Positions 43,319-50,459 of a DNA stretch of 50,459 nucleotides are shown piece after piece. Made by a program: the position numbers and the translations under genes. The stretch lies in contig JROS01000063.1 of assembly GCA_000769715.1 (NCBI GenBank), forward strand, positions 1-50,459, read 5' to 3'. A model generated the notes under the pieces. It was not told the origin of the DNA. It searched no databases and saw only the letters and a program-made list of their open reading frames with translations. Numbering within the stretch: position 1 is the stretch's first letter; every line of letters begins with the position of its first letter. The DNA comes from Desulfobulbus sp. Tol-SR (GTDB lineage: Bacteria > Desulfobacterota > Desulfobulbia > Desulfobulbales > Desulfocapsaceae).

Positions 43319-44140
43319 ATGAAGAGAACACTGATCCTTACCCTGGTCCTGCTGGTCGTGGCGATGACCGGCACGACCTTCGCCGCAACGGCCCGGCAGC
43401 AGCTCACTGCCGAGAGCACCATCGAGCGGGTCATGCAGAAAGGGGTCCTGCGCGTCGGCATGGACACCTTCCAGCCCTGGGCGATGAAGGACAAGAACGG
43501 CCGGCTGATCGGCTTCGAGATCGATGTCGCGACCCGCCTGGCCAAGGATCTCGGGGTCAAGGTCGAATTCGTCCCCACCGCCTGGTCCGGCATCATCCCC
43601 GCCCTCCTCACCGGCAAGTTCGATGTCATCATCGGCGGCATGGGCATCACCCCCGAGCGGTCGCTGAAGGTCAACTTCACGCTCCCCTACGACTACTCCG
43701 GCATGTCGCTCGTCGCTCACCGCCACAAGGCCGCCGGCTTCACCCAACTGGCGGACTTCAACAAGCCGGAGGTGCAGATCGCCGTCAAGTTGGGCACCAC
43801 CGCCGCCGCCGCCGCCAAGAAATACCTGCCCAAGGCCACCCTGCGGATGTTCGACAACGAGACCCAGCTGTACCAGGAACTGCGCAACGGCCAGGTCCAT
43901 GCGGTGGTCGAGAGCGCCCCCCGGCCGGCCTTCGAGGCCGCCGACTACAAGGAGACGCTGTTTCTGCCCTTCACCGGGACCTTCACCAGGGAACCGATCG
44001 CCTTCGCGCTGCCCAAGGGTGATCCCGACACCCTGGCCTGCTTCAACAGCTGGATCACCCTGGTCCAGCTCGAAGGCTGGCTGCAGGAACGGCACGACTA
44101 CTGGTTCGGCGCCAAGGACTGGGCCAGCCAGGTCCAGTAG
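43319..44140 (+). CDS. Amino acid ABC transporter substrate-binding protein
   Basis: A 273-residue periplasmic binding protein of family 3 (PF00497). The signal peptide is MKRTLILTLVLLVVAMTGTT ending in FAA. Mature-domain hallmarks are LRVGMDTFQPWAMKDKNGRLIGFEIDVA, FDVIIGGMGITPERSLKVNF and VAVKLGTTAAA-like VQIAVKLGTT. The ligand cannot be named; polar amino acids are typical. ACAGGAG lies before the chosen ATG at 43319; an ATG two codons earlier is too close to that site. It sits between the two permease genes. Confidence 0.92.
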   Translation: MKRTLILTLVLLVVAMTGTTFAATARQQLTAESTIERVMQKGVLRVGMDTFQPWAMKDKNGRLIGFEIDVATRLAKDLGVKVEFVPTAWSGIIPALLTGKFDVIIGGMGITPERSLKVNFTLPYDYSGMSLVAHRHKAAGFTQLADFNKPEVQIAVKLGTTAAAAAKKYLPKATLRMFDNETQLYQELRNGQVHAVVESAPRPAFEAADYKETLFLPFTGTFTREPIAFALPKGDPDTLACFNSWITLVQLEGWLQERHDYWFGAKDWASQVQ

Positions 44141-44217
44141 ATCGTTCATCACCTTGCCCGGAGGGAGGGGATCCGAACGTCGCCCCCTCCCTTTTCAGCT
44201 TCAACGCCAACGCCCCC

Positions 44218-45102
44218 ATGCCACGACTGCAACGACAGCTCGGCCGTCTCGATTGGTTCGTCCTCGCCGGGCTGATCGGTGCTGCGGTCTTCCTCCTCTA
44301 CCGGATGTTCTTCAACCTGAACTACAACTGGAACTGGGGGATCATCCCGACGTACCTGGTCCGCTACGACGACGAGCAGCAGCGGTGGGTGGCCAACGCC
44401 CTGCTCGAAGGCCTGGTCACGACGATCCGGTTGAGCGTCTGGGGAATGCTCCTCGCCCTGGCGCTCGGCGTCATCCTCGGGGTGATGCGAGTCGCGACCC
44501 GGCTCGCGCCGCGGCTGCTCAGCCGCGTCTACATCGAATTTATCCGCAACACCCCGGCCCTGGTCCTGGTGTTTCTGTTCTACTACTTCGTCAACGACCG
44601 CCTCCTCTCCCACTTCGAGATCGACGCCCTGATCCGCCACAGCCCGGCCGCCGTCCGCCGGGTCCTGACCCTGGCCGCCGGCGACCCGACCCTGATCTCG
44701 CCCTTCATCTCCGGGGCGATGACGATCGGCCTGTTCCAGGCCGCCTACATCGCCGAGATCGTCAGGGCCGGCATCCAATCGATCCCGGCCGGCCAGTGGG
44801 AGGCGTCGCGCTCCCTCGGCCTGCCGAAGTTCCTGGTGCTGCGGCTGGTGATCCTGCCCCAGGCCATCCGCGTCATGCTGCCGCCGCTGGCCGGCGAATT
44901 CATCAATACCATCAAGTATTCGTCGATCGTCTCGATCATCTCGATCCAGGAACTGACCTTCCAGGGGATGCAGGTCATGGCCTCGACCCAGGCGACAATC
45001 GAGATCTGGATCACCATCACCGCGATGTACCTCGTCCTCTGTCTCGGTCTGTCGCTGGCGGTGCATCGGCTCGAACGGAAGTACCGCCGGACCCTGCACT
45101 GA
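44218..45102 (+). CDS. Second polar amino acid ABC transporter permease
   Basis: A 294-residue partner permease of the HisMQ/GltJK family. The signature IEFIRNTPALVLVFLFYYF and the EAA loop AAYIAEIVRAGIQSIPAGQWEASRSLGL are clear, and NLNYNWNWGIIP near the N-terminus mirrors the first permease. With the first permease it should form the heterodimeric channel. No nucleotide-binding ATPase gene follows within the window, which is unusual for this transporter type; the ATPase may be encoded elsewhere or shared. Confidence 0.92.
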   Translation: MPRLQRQLGRLDWFVLAGLIGAAVFLLYRMFFNLNYNWNWGIIPTYLVRYDDEQQRWVANALLEGLVTTIRLSVWGMLLALALGVILGVMRVATRLAPRLLSRVYIEFIRNTPALVLVFLFYYFVNDRLLSHFEIDALIRHSPAAVRRVLTLAAGDPTLISPFISGAMTIGLFQAAYIAEIVRAGIQSIPAGQWEASRSLGLPKFLVLRLVILPQAIRVMLPPLAGEFINTIKYSSIVSIISIQELTFQGMQVMASTQATIEIWITITAMYLVLCLGLSLAVHRLERKYRRTLH

Positions 45103-45159
45103 CGGGCGGCAGCGAAATCTATGCAGCCGTTCCCCGCCCCCCACACCCCGGAGCCGCCG

Positions 45160-46521
45160 ATGTTGAAATCACCGTCCCCTTTTTCCATCGCCAACATCAG
45201 GCTGTTCATCCTGTTCCGGATCCTGTTCAATTCCCGCTTCTACTATCCGGTCTTCACCATCCTGTTCCTCGATTACGGCCTGACCATCGAGCAGTTTTCC
45301 CTCCTCAATACGGTCTGGGCGATCACCATCTTCTGCGCCGAGGTCCCCACCGGGGCCCTGGCCGACATCATCGGCCGCAAGCGGCTGGTGGTCACCACCT
45401 CGTTTCTGATGGTCGCCGAAATGGCCCTGATCTGCTTCGTGCCGCTGGGCAACGGCACCCTGATCTTTTCGGTCTTCCTCGTCAACCGGATTTTGAGCGG
45501 TCTGGCCGAGGCCCTGGCCTCGGGGGCCGACGAGGCCATCGCCTACGACTCGCTTGCCGCCGAAGGCGATACCAGGGACTGGCCCCGGGTCCTCAGCGTC
45601 CAGATGCGTCTGCGCTCGGTCGCCGCGGTCGTGTCGATGGCGGTGGGGGCCCTGATCTACGACCCGGTGATGGTCAACCGGCTGCTGTCCTGGATCGGCG
45701 CCGATCTCCAGGTCGACCAGCAGACCACCATGCGCTACCCCATCTTCCTGACCCTGCTGCTGGCCATCGGCGCCTGCGGCGTCACGCTGCGCATCCGCGA
45801 GGCGGCCGCCGGTCCGGGACAACGCTTTCGCCCGGGGGATATCCTCCGCACCATGACCGAGACCGGGCGGATGACCCTGGCCGCCGGACGGTGGATCGCC
45901 CGGACCCCCTTCGCCCTCGCCGTCATCTTCTTCGGCATGGTCTACGACCACATCCTGCGTCTGGTCGTCACCCTGACCAGCCAGTATTTCCGCCTCATCG
46001 CCCTGCCCGAGGCGAGCTTCGGCCTGATCGGGGCGGGGATGTCGCTGCTCGGCATCGTCTCGCCCAAGGTCGCGGAACGGATGGTCGAGCGATTCTCACC
46101 GGCCGCCAACGTCCTGTGGTTGACCGGCCTGACCCTGGTTGCCCTGAGCGCCACCGCCGCCTTCTTCCCCTACCTCGGCCTGCTGCCGATCGCGCTGATC
46201 TTCTTCCTGATGATGCTGGAGTCGTTTTTCAGCAGCCACTACCTCAACCGGATCACTCCCTCGCACCAGCGGGCGACCGTCCTCAGCTTCAAGGGCATGG
46301 CCTTCAACCTGGCCTACGGCCTGATCGGCATCCTCTTCGCGGTGCTCGTCGGCGAGCTCCGGCGCCGCGGCGCCGGCAGCTCGCCCCTGCCGCCCGCCGA
46401 TGCCGCCTTCATCGGGGCGATAGGGTGGCTGCCGTGGTACGCCCTCGCCATCCTCGTTCCGATCATCGCCGTCTTCAGCCTGCGCCTCGGAAAATCCGCC
46501 GAGATCAGCCGAAGAGGCTGA
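45160..46521 (+). CDS. Major facilitator superfamily transporter
   Basis: A 453-residue inner-membrane protein with about 12 hydrophobic segments. The MFS loop motif after helix 2 is visible in EVPTGALADIIGRKRLVV, and a second-half ALPEASFGLIGAGMSLLGIVSPKVAERM segment follows. A cytoplasmic linker (EAAAGPGQRFRPGDILRTM) lies between the halves. The ATG at 45160 has GGAG upstream; an earlier ATG at 45121 does not. It begins 57 bases after the second ABC permease and may belong to the same transcript. The substrate is unknown. Confidence 0.9.
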   Translation: MLKSPSPFSIANIRLFILFRILFNSRFYYPVFTILFLDYGLTIEQFSLLNTVWAITIFCAEVPTGALADIIGRKRLVVTTSFLMVAEMALICFVPLGNGTLIFSVFLVNRILSGLAEALASGADEAIAYDSLAAEGDTRDWPRVLSVQMRLRSVAAVVSMAVGALIYDPVMVNRLLSWIGADLQVDQQTTMRYPIFLTLLLAIGACGVTLRIREAAAGPGQRFRPGDILRTMTETGRMTLAAGRWIARTPFALAVIFFGMVYDHILRLVVTLTSQYFRLIALPEASFGLIGAGMSLLGIVSPKVAERMVERFSPAANVLWLTGLTLVALSATAAFFPYLGLLPIALIFFLMMLESFFSSHYLNRITPSHQRATVLSFKGMAFNLAYGLIGILFAVLVGELRRRGAGSSPLPPADAAFIGAIGWLPWYALAILVPIIAVFSLRLGKSAEISRRG

Positions 46522-46691
46522 GCCGGACCGCCGGATCGTCGATTTGCCGCCCCCGGCCGCAACCATTTGCAGTTTTGCCGAAAACCACGCTATAGTTACA
46601 GCACAATGATCGCCTGACGTTTCCGCCAGGCGGTGGGCACGATGAGAGCTTGATTCCCAGCGAATCTTCACCGACAAGGGACACACAGAAC

Positions 46692-47102
46692 ATGCTGAAA
46701 CGATTTTCGATCTCGCTCGAGGAAAATCTGCTCGAAATTTTTGATAATCACATCCGGGCCCGGAGCTACACCAACCGCTCCGAGGCCATCCGCGACCTCA
46801 TCCGCAAGGCCTTCGTCAAAAAGGAGTGGCAGGCCGACAAGGAGGTCATGGGCGTCATCAGCCTGGTGTACGACCATCACCAGCACAAGCTGCAGGACAA
46901 GGTGACCGAGGTCCAGCATGGCTATCACCATCACATCGTCTCCACCACCCATGTCCATATGGACCATGACAACTGTCTGGAGGTCATCATCGTTCGCGGC
47001 AAGGCCAAAGAGATCCAGGAATTGTCGGACAAGCTGGTCGCCCTGCGCGGCATCCGTGACGGCCATCTGGCGATGAGCAGCACCGGCCGGTTCCTGCACT
47101 GA
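46692..47102 (+). CDS. nikR: Nickel-responsive transcriptional regulator NikR
   Basis: A 136-residue ribbon-helix-helix repressor. The DNA-binding N-terminus is KRFSISLEENLLEIFDNH with SYTNRSEAIRDLIRKAF. The four nickel ligands of E. coli NikR are present at identical positions: H76, H87, H89 and C95 (HGYHHHIVSTTHVHMDHDNC). The C-terminal ACT-like domain ends GIRDGHLAMSSTGRFLH. No nickel transporter or hydrogenase gene is in the window, so its targets lie elsewhere. It converges on bioN with 52 bases between. Confidence 0.96.
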   Translation: MLKRFSISLEENLLEIFDNHIRARSYTNRSEAIRDLIRKAFVKKEWQADKEVMGVISLVYDHHQHKLQDKVTEVQHGYHHHIVSTTHVHMDHDNCLEVIIVRGKAKEIQELSDKLVALRGIRDGHLAMSSTGRFLH

Positions 47103-47154
47103 CGCCGAACCGCCGCCCCCGGCGAACAGCCCCCGGCAACGAGCCGGAAGGTGA

Positions 47155-47910
47155 TCAGGAGATGGCCAGCAGCAGCGCGCAGAACCCGGTGACGAGGCCG
47201 AGCGCCGCCCAGTCGCCGGTCCCGGTCCGCCACTGATGGCCGGTGCGCTCCATCCCGTAGCAGCGGGCCTCCATCGCCGACGCCAGCCGGTCGGCGGTGA
47301 CGAAGGTCCGGCGCAGCAGGGGCATGCCGAGATGGGTGATGCGGCGCAGCGGGTTGCGGCGCTGTTCGATGGCGCGGGCGCGCAGGGCGTCGTCGAGTTC
47401 CGCCGACTGGGCGAGGATGACCGGGATGAAGCGCACCAGCAGGCCGATCATCGTGGCGACCTGCTGCTGCGGAATGAAGGGGATCGGGCGGAGATACCAC
47501 TCGACCGCCGCCCGGATATGCGACGGCCGGGTGGTGACGGTGACCAGCAGGCCGAAGAGGGCGATGACGAGCAGGCGCCCGGCCAGCACCAGACCGGCCT
47601 CGAGACCCTGTCGAGTGCCAGGAAGCCAGGGGTGAGCGACCACCGGTTCGCCCGGCGTCGTCACCGCCCGCGCCGCGACGATGCAGCCCAGCAGGACCAG
47701 GTACCATTTCAGGCCGCGCAGACAGTGCAGCGGCGAACAGCGGGCGGCGGCCAGCAGCACCAGGGCGGCGGCCAGGGCCAGGCCGAGGCCCGGGAAGCCG
47801 GTCCGGAGGCTGACCAGGCTGAACAGCGCCAAGGCCGCCAGCTTGATCCGGGCATCGACCCGGTGGACCACGGTGCGCCCGGAGTGGAAGCCGATGATCA
47901 TCGCAGCCAC
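47155..47910 (-). CDS. bioN: Energy-coupling factor transporter transmembrane protein (biotin)
   Basis: The 251-residue T component (CbiQ/BioN family) that couples the ATPase to the S component in an ECF importer. Several hydrophobic helices are visible, and the coupling helix has the family A-R-G type motif ALRARAIEQR and the second SAMEARCYG. It overlaps the bioM stop by 13 bases. As the operon also has bioY and birA, biotin is the probable substrate. The high GC of this gene creates long spurious frames on the other strand. Confidence 0.9.
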   Translation of the reverse strand: MAAMIIGFHSGRTVVHRVDARIKLAALALFSLVSLRTGFPGLGLALAAALVLLAAARCSPLHCLRGLKWYLVLLGCIVAARAVTTPGEPVVAHPWLPGTRQGLEAGLVLAGRLLVIALFGLLVTVTTRPSHIRAAVEWYLRPIPFIPQQQVATMIGLLVRFIPVILAQSAELDDALRARAIEQRRNPLRRITHLGMPLLRRTFVTADRLASAMEARCYGMERTGHQWRTGTGDWAALGLVTGFCALLLAIS

Positions 47911-48653
47911 GACTCCACCATCCCGCCCAGCCTGATCGCGGCCGGCAGCCGGATGCCGTAGGTCTCGGCCGCAAGCACCACCGTCTCCGGCGGGCCGTCG
48001 ACGGCGATCCGGCCCCGCTGCAGGATGATCAGCCGCTGGGCATGGGCCAGCACCTTTTCCAGGTCGTGGACACAGACGATGATGGTCCGGCCGCTCGCAT
48101 GCAGGGCGACGATACGGGCGAGGACCTGGCGGACGCCGTCATAGTCGAGATTGGCGAAGGGCTCGTCGAGGACGATGACCTCCGGCTCCATCGCCAGGAC
48201 CCCGGCGATCGCCAGGCGGCGCTTTTCCCCACCGGACAGCAGATGCGGGCTGCGGTCGCGCAGCGCCCCGAGGCCGACCAGCTCCAGCGCCGAGTCGACG
48301 GATTCCCGGATCCTGGCGGCCGGCCAGTTGAGATTTTCCGGGCCGAAGGCGGCATCGTCGGACACCGTTTCGCCGACGATCTGGCTGTCGGCGTCCTGGA
48401 ACACCATCCCGACCGTCCGCCGGGCGTGGAGCAGGTCCTGCTCGACAGGGACGCCGGCGATGCGCACCGTCCCCTCCTGGGGCCGCAGCAGGCCGTTGAG
48501 ATGCTTGAGCAGGGTGCTTTTGCCGGCGCCGTTGGCCCCGGCAAGGACGACGAAGGAACCGCGGGCGATCGTCAGGTCGATCCCCTCCAGGCTGGGGCGG
48601 CCGTCCGGATAGCGGTGGTACAGACCTGAAATCTTTATGATATCCATCACCAT
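47898..48653 (-). CDS. bioM: Energy-coupling factor transporter ATPase (biotin)
   Basis: The 251-residue A component of the ECF importer. Motifs in order: Walker A LAGANGAGKSTLLKHL, Q-loop VFQDADSQIVGETV (typical of ECF ATPases), signature LLSGGEKRRLAIAGVLAMEPEVIVLDEPFANLD with Walker B, and the switch His in IVCVHDLE. It starts nine bases after bioY stops. A single A component is present, as in BioMNY, rather than the EcfA/EcfA' pair of group II systems. Confidence 0.93.
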   Translation of the reverse strand: MVMDIIKISGLYHRYPDGRPSLEGIDLTIARGSFVVLAGANGAGKSTLLKHLNGLLRPQEGTVRIAGVPVEQDLLHARRTVGMVFQDADSQIVGETVSDDAAFGPENLNWPAARIRESVDSALELVGLGALRDRSPHLLSGGEKRRLAIAGVLAMEPEVIVLDEPFANLDYDGVRQVLARIVALHASGRTIIVCVHDLEKVLAHAQRLIILQRGRIAVDGPPETVVLAAETYGIRLPAAIRLGGMVESWLR

Positions 48654-48662
48654 CCGGCGGTG

Positions 48663-49241
48663 TTATTCCGCCGGCTCGGCCTGCGACCGGCCATGATCCG
48701 GCCGGCGGCCAGAGTGCAGCAGCGGCCGGACGCCCTTGACGATGGCATAGGCGGCGGCGATCTTGACGATGTCGCCGGGGATGAAGGGGTACATGCCGAC
48801 CGCCAGGGCCTTGCCCAGGCCGAGGCCGAACATCATCTGCAGCCAGGGCACGCCGATGGCGTAAATGATCAGGCTGCCGACGACCATCCCGATAATCTCC
48901 GCCACCGGCCGCTGCCGGAACGTCTCCGAGATCCGGCCGACGACCCAGGCGGCGATCAGAAAACCGAAGAGGTAGCCGCCGCGGGGGCCGAACAGATGGC
49001 CCAGGCCGCCGCCGCCACCGGCGAATACCGGCAGGCCGCAGGCCCCCGCCAGCAGATACACGGCGACGCTGGCCGCCGCCCAGCGGCTGCCCAGCAGCAG
49101 CGCCGCGACCAGGACAAACAGATTCTGCAGGACAATGGGGACCGGGCCGATCGGGATGACGATGTAGCCGCCGACGGCGATCAGCGCCGCCAGCAGCGAG
49201 GCGAGGACCAGGCGGTGCAGGTCCAGCGGTTGATTGGGCAT
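48663..49241 (-). CDS. bioY: Biotin transporter substrate-binding subunit BioY
   Basis: A 192-residue membrane S component that binds biotin. About six hydrophobic segments are visible, with BioY signatures GPVPIVLQNLFVLVAALLLG, YLLAGACGLPVFAGG, GPRGGYLFGFLIAAWVVG and the C-terminal FIPGDIVKIAAAY. The ATG at 49241 has AGGA eight bases before it; an earlier in-frame ATG at 49253 is less well placed. It lies between birA and bioM, giving a birA-bioY-bioM-bioN operon. Confidence 0.95.
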   Translation of the reverse strand: MPNQPLDLHRLVLASLLAALIAVGGYIVIPIGPVPIVLQNLFVLVAALLLGSRWAAASVAVYLLAGACGLPVFAGGGGGLGHLFGPRGGYLFGFLIAAWVVGRISETFRQRPVAEIIGMVVGSLIIYAIGVPWLQMMFGLGLGKALAVGMYPFIPGDIVKIAAAYAIVKGVRPLLHSGRRPDHGRSQAEPAE

Positions 49242-49315
49242 GGCATTCCTCATAAGGGGAGAATGGTGTGCTGGTGCTTGAAACGAGACGGTCCGGCGTC
49301 CCGCCTGCTCCTTGC

Positions 49316-50236
49316 CTACGTGTGAAAACAATCGCCGTAAAAGACGGTACGGCGGGCGCCGTCGGCCATTTCCAGGATCAGCCCGCCCTCGTCATCGATA
49401 TCGACCGCCAGCCCTTCGCAGCTGTCCCGCAGGGTGGTGATCGCCACTCTCCGGCCAAGGGTGATGGTGCGCTCCCGCCACTGCTGCAGGACATCAGCGC
49501 GGGAAAAGGCCGCCATCCGCGCCTCGAACCGATGAAGAAAATCCGCCAGGACCTCGGCCCGATTGCTCCGCCGGCCGGTCAGCTGCAGCGCCGAGACCGC
49601 CGGTTTGTCGGCAATCTCCGGCCGGTTGTTGAGGTTGAGGCCGATGCCGACATTGATGAAGGCGACCTGATCGGCCTCGACCTCCATCTGCGACAGGATG
49701 CCGGCGATCTTGCGCCCGTCGACCAGGACATCGTTCGGCCACTTGACCCGGGCGGCGATGCCGCAGCAGCGGGCCAGGGTTGCCACCAGATCGAGGGCCA
49801 CCGCCAGATTGATCACCGGGCACACCCTGGGGAGCAGGGTGGGTCGCAGCACCATGGAAAAATACAGGCCGCCTTCCTCCGACTGCCACTGGCGCTGCAT
49901 CCGGCCGCGCCCCTGAAGCTGGCGATCGGCGACAACCACGGTATAGGGGGGACAGCCGGCGCGAGCCAGGTCCATGGCCCGGTTCATCGTCGAATCGAGT
50001 TCGGGATGATAATGGATCAGCGCCGAGCGGGGACCGAACAGCCACGGGAAGGGGGTATCGGGGATGGTCAGGAGGCGGTAGCCCCTGGCAGTGGATTCGA
50101 TCGCCAGGCCGCTCTGCTTCAGTTGACTGATATGCTTCCACACCGCCACCCGCGAGACCTCCAGCCTCCGGCTGATCTCCTGTCCCGACAGCGGTTGGGA
50201 AGTTTCACGCAGCATTTCCAGTATGCGTTTTTTCAT
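49316..50236 (-). CDS. birA: Bifunctional biotin ligase/biotin operon repressor
   Basis: Attaches biotin to acyl-carrier proteins such as acetyl-CoA carboxylase and, with biotinoyl-AMP, represses biotin genes. In the 306-residue protein residues 1-60 form a winged helix (LSGQEISRRLEVSRVAVWKHI, then GYRL). The ligase core follows: STMNRAMDLARAG, the biotin loop GRGRMQRQW, VKWPNDVLVDGRKIAGIL (catalytic Lys) and INVGIGLNLNN, then a C-terminal SH3-like domain. A BirA operator sits 13 bases before the start, so the gene and the biotin importer behind it should be autoregulated. Confidence 0.97.
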   Translation of the reverse strand: MKKRILEMLRETSQPLSGQEISRRLEVSRVAVWKHISQLKQSGLAIESTARGYRLLTIPDTPFPWLFGPRSALIHYHPELDSTMNRAMDLARAGCPPYTVVVADRQLQGRGRMQRQWQSEEGGLYFSMVLRPTLLPRVCPVINLAVALDLVATLARCCGIAARVKWPNDVLVDGRKIAGILSQMEVEADQVAFINVGIGLNLNNRPEIADKPAVSALQLTGRRSNRAEVLADFLHRFEARMAAFSRADVLQQWRERTITLGRRVAITTLRDSCEGLAVDIDDEGGLILEMADGARRTVFYGDCFHT

Positions 50237-50248
50237 CGTCTCGCCGAT

Positions 50249-50303
50249 AAATGGTTAACCAGTAATATGCAGATGGTTAACCATTTGTTCCGGTCGATGT
50301 CAA
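50249..50303 (-). promoter_or_regulatory. BirA operator and birA promoter
   Basis: Two exact inverted arms, AAATGGTTAACC (50249-50260) and GGTTAACCATTT (50275-50285 plus the adjoining base), flank a 14-base spacer. This is the arm type and spacing of known BirA operators. On the minus strand a perfect TTGACA (50298-50303) lies 17 bases upstream of the right arm, so the operator covers the -10 region and start site of the birA promoter. Confidence 0.85.
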
Positions 50304-50459
50304 GCGTCGCGTGAGGGGCGTTTCCTCCGCGCCAGAGACGCCGGACCCTGATCGGTCGACAGCCGGCGGTCATTATGAATGAACGTCGCGCTCTTCATAT
50401 TGAGCTTTCAAGAGTCGAAGGACAGTGTTACAATCCGGGCCTCGATATTCCGGGCCTGC

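Overview
This 50.5 kb window is GC-rich, densely coding chromosomal DNA from a Gram-negative bacterium. An anaerobic deltaproteobacterial (Desulfobacterota-like) source is my best inference: it carries a ferredoxin-type 2-oxoacid oxidoreductase with an iron-sulfur flavoprotein partner, a YedF selenium/sulfur-carrier protein, a DUF4388-type response regulator, a type IV pilus retraction ATPase, NikR, ClpS/ClpA and an E. coli-like rpsA-ihfB order. I see no rRNA, tRNA, CRISPR array, insertion sequence, phage or plasmid gene. The species cannot be fixed from these genes.

Layout. 0-4 kb (mostly minus strand): rnhA, a receiver/ATPase regulator, then tgt-yajC ending in a terminator. 4-11 kb: a degenerate receiver protein faces a minus-strand run guaB-guaA-NYN/cold-shock protein-glk-sugar kinase-like gene. 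GuaA in this run lacks about 80 codons in frame. 11-17.5 kb: yciO converges on ihfB-rpsA, followed by a DEAD-box helicase, a zinc-ribbon protein and pilT. 17.6-20.7 kb: ilvD-yedF (plus) converging on a small hydrolase. 20.9-25.6 kb: a tightly coupled three-gene 2-oxoacid oxidoreductase operon with its own NAD(P)H-type flavoprotein. 25.6-33.3 kb (plus): mntP, a large exported protein of unknown function with a possible caspase-fold C-terminus, holA, clpS-clpA and a HIT hydrolase. 33.3-38 kb: ribB behind an FMN riboswitch, rmuC and an LtaS-type membrane phosphotransferase/sulfatase. 38-42.2 kb: an acyl-CoA synthetase, then a minus-strand run of protein kinase-like gene, universal stress protein and ketopantoate reductase-like gene. 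42.4-46.5 kb: a Fur-box-preceded polar amino acid ABC transporter without an ATPase gene, then an MFS transporter. 46.7-50.3 kb: nikR converging on a birA-bioY-bioM-bioN biotin uptake operon with a clear BirA operator.

The points most worth a second look are the internally deleted guaA, the exported 836-residue protein with a His/Cys pair in a caspase-like arrangement, the flavoprotein-linked 2-oxoacid oxidoreductase, the Fur box over the amino acid transporter promoter, the kinase/UspA pair, and the NYN/cold-shock RNA-processing protein placed in the GMP synthesis run. Regulatory sites read directly from sequence are an FMN riboswitch, a BirA operator, three intrinsic terminators and several promoter candidates.
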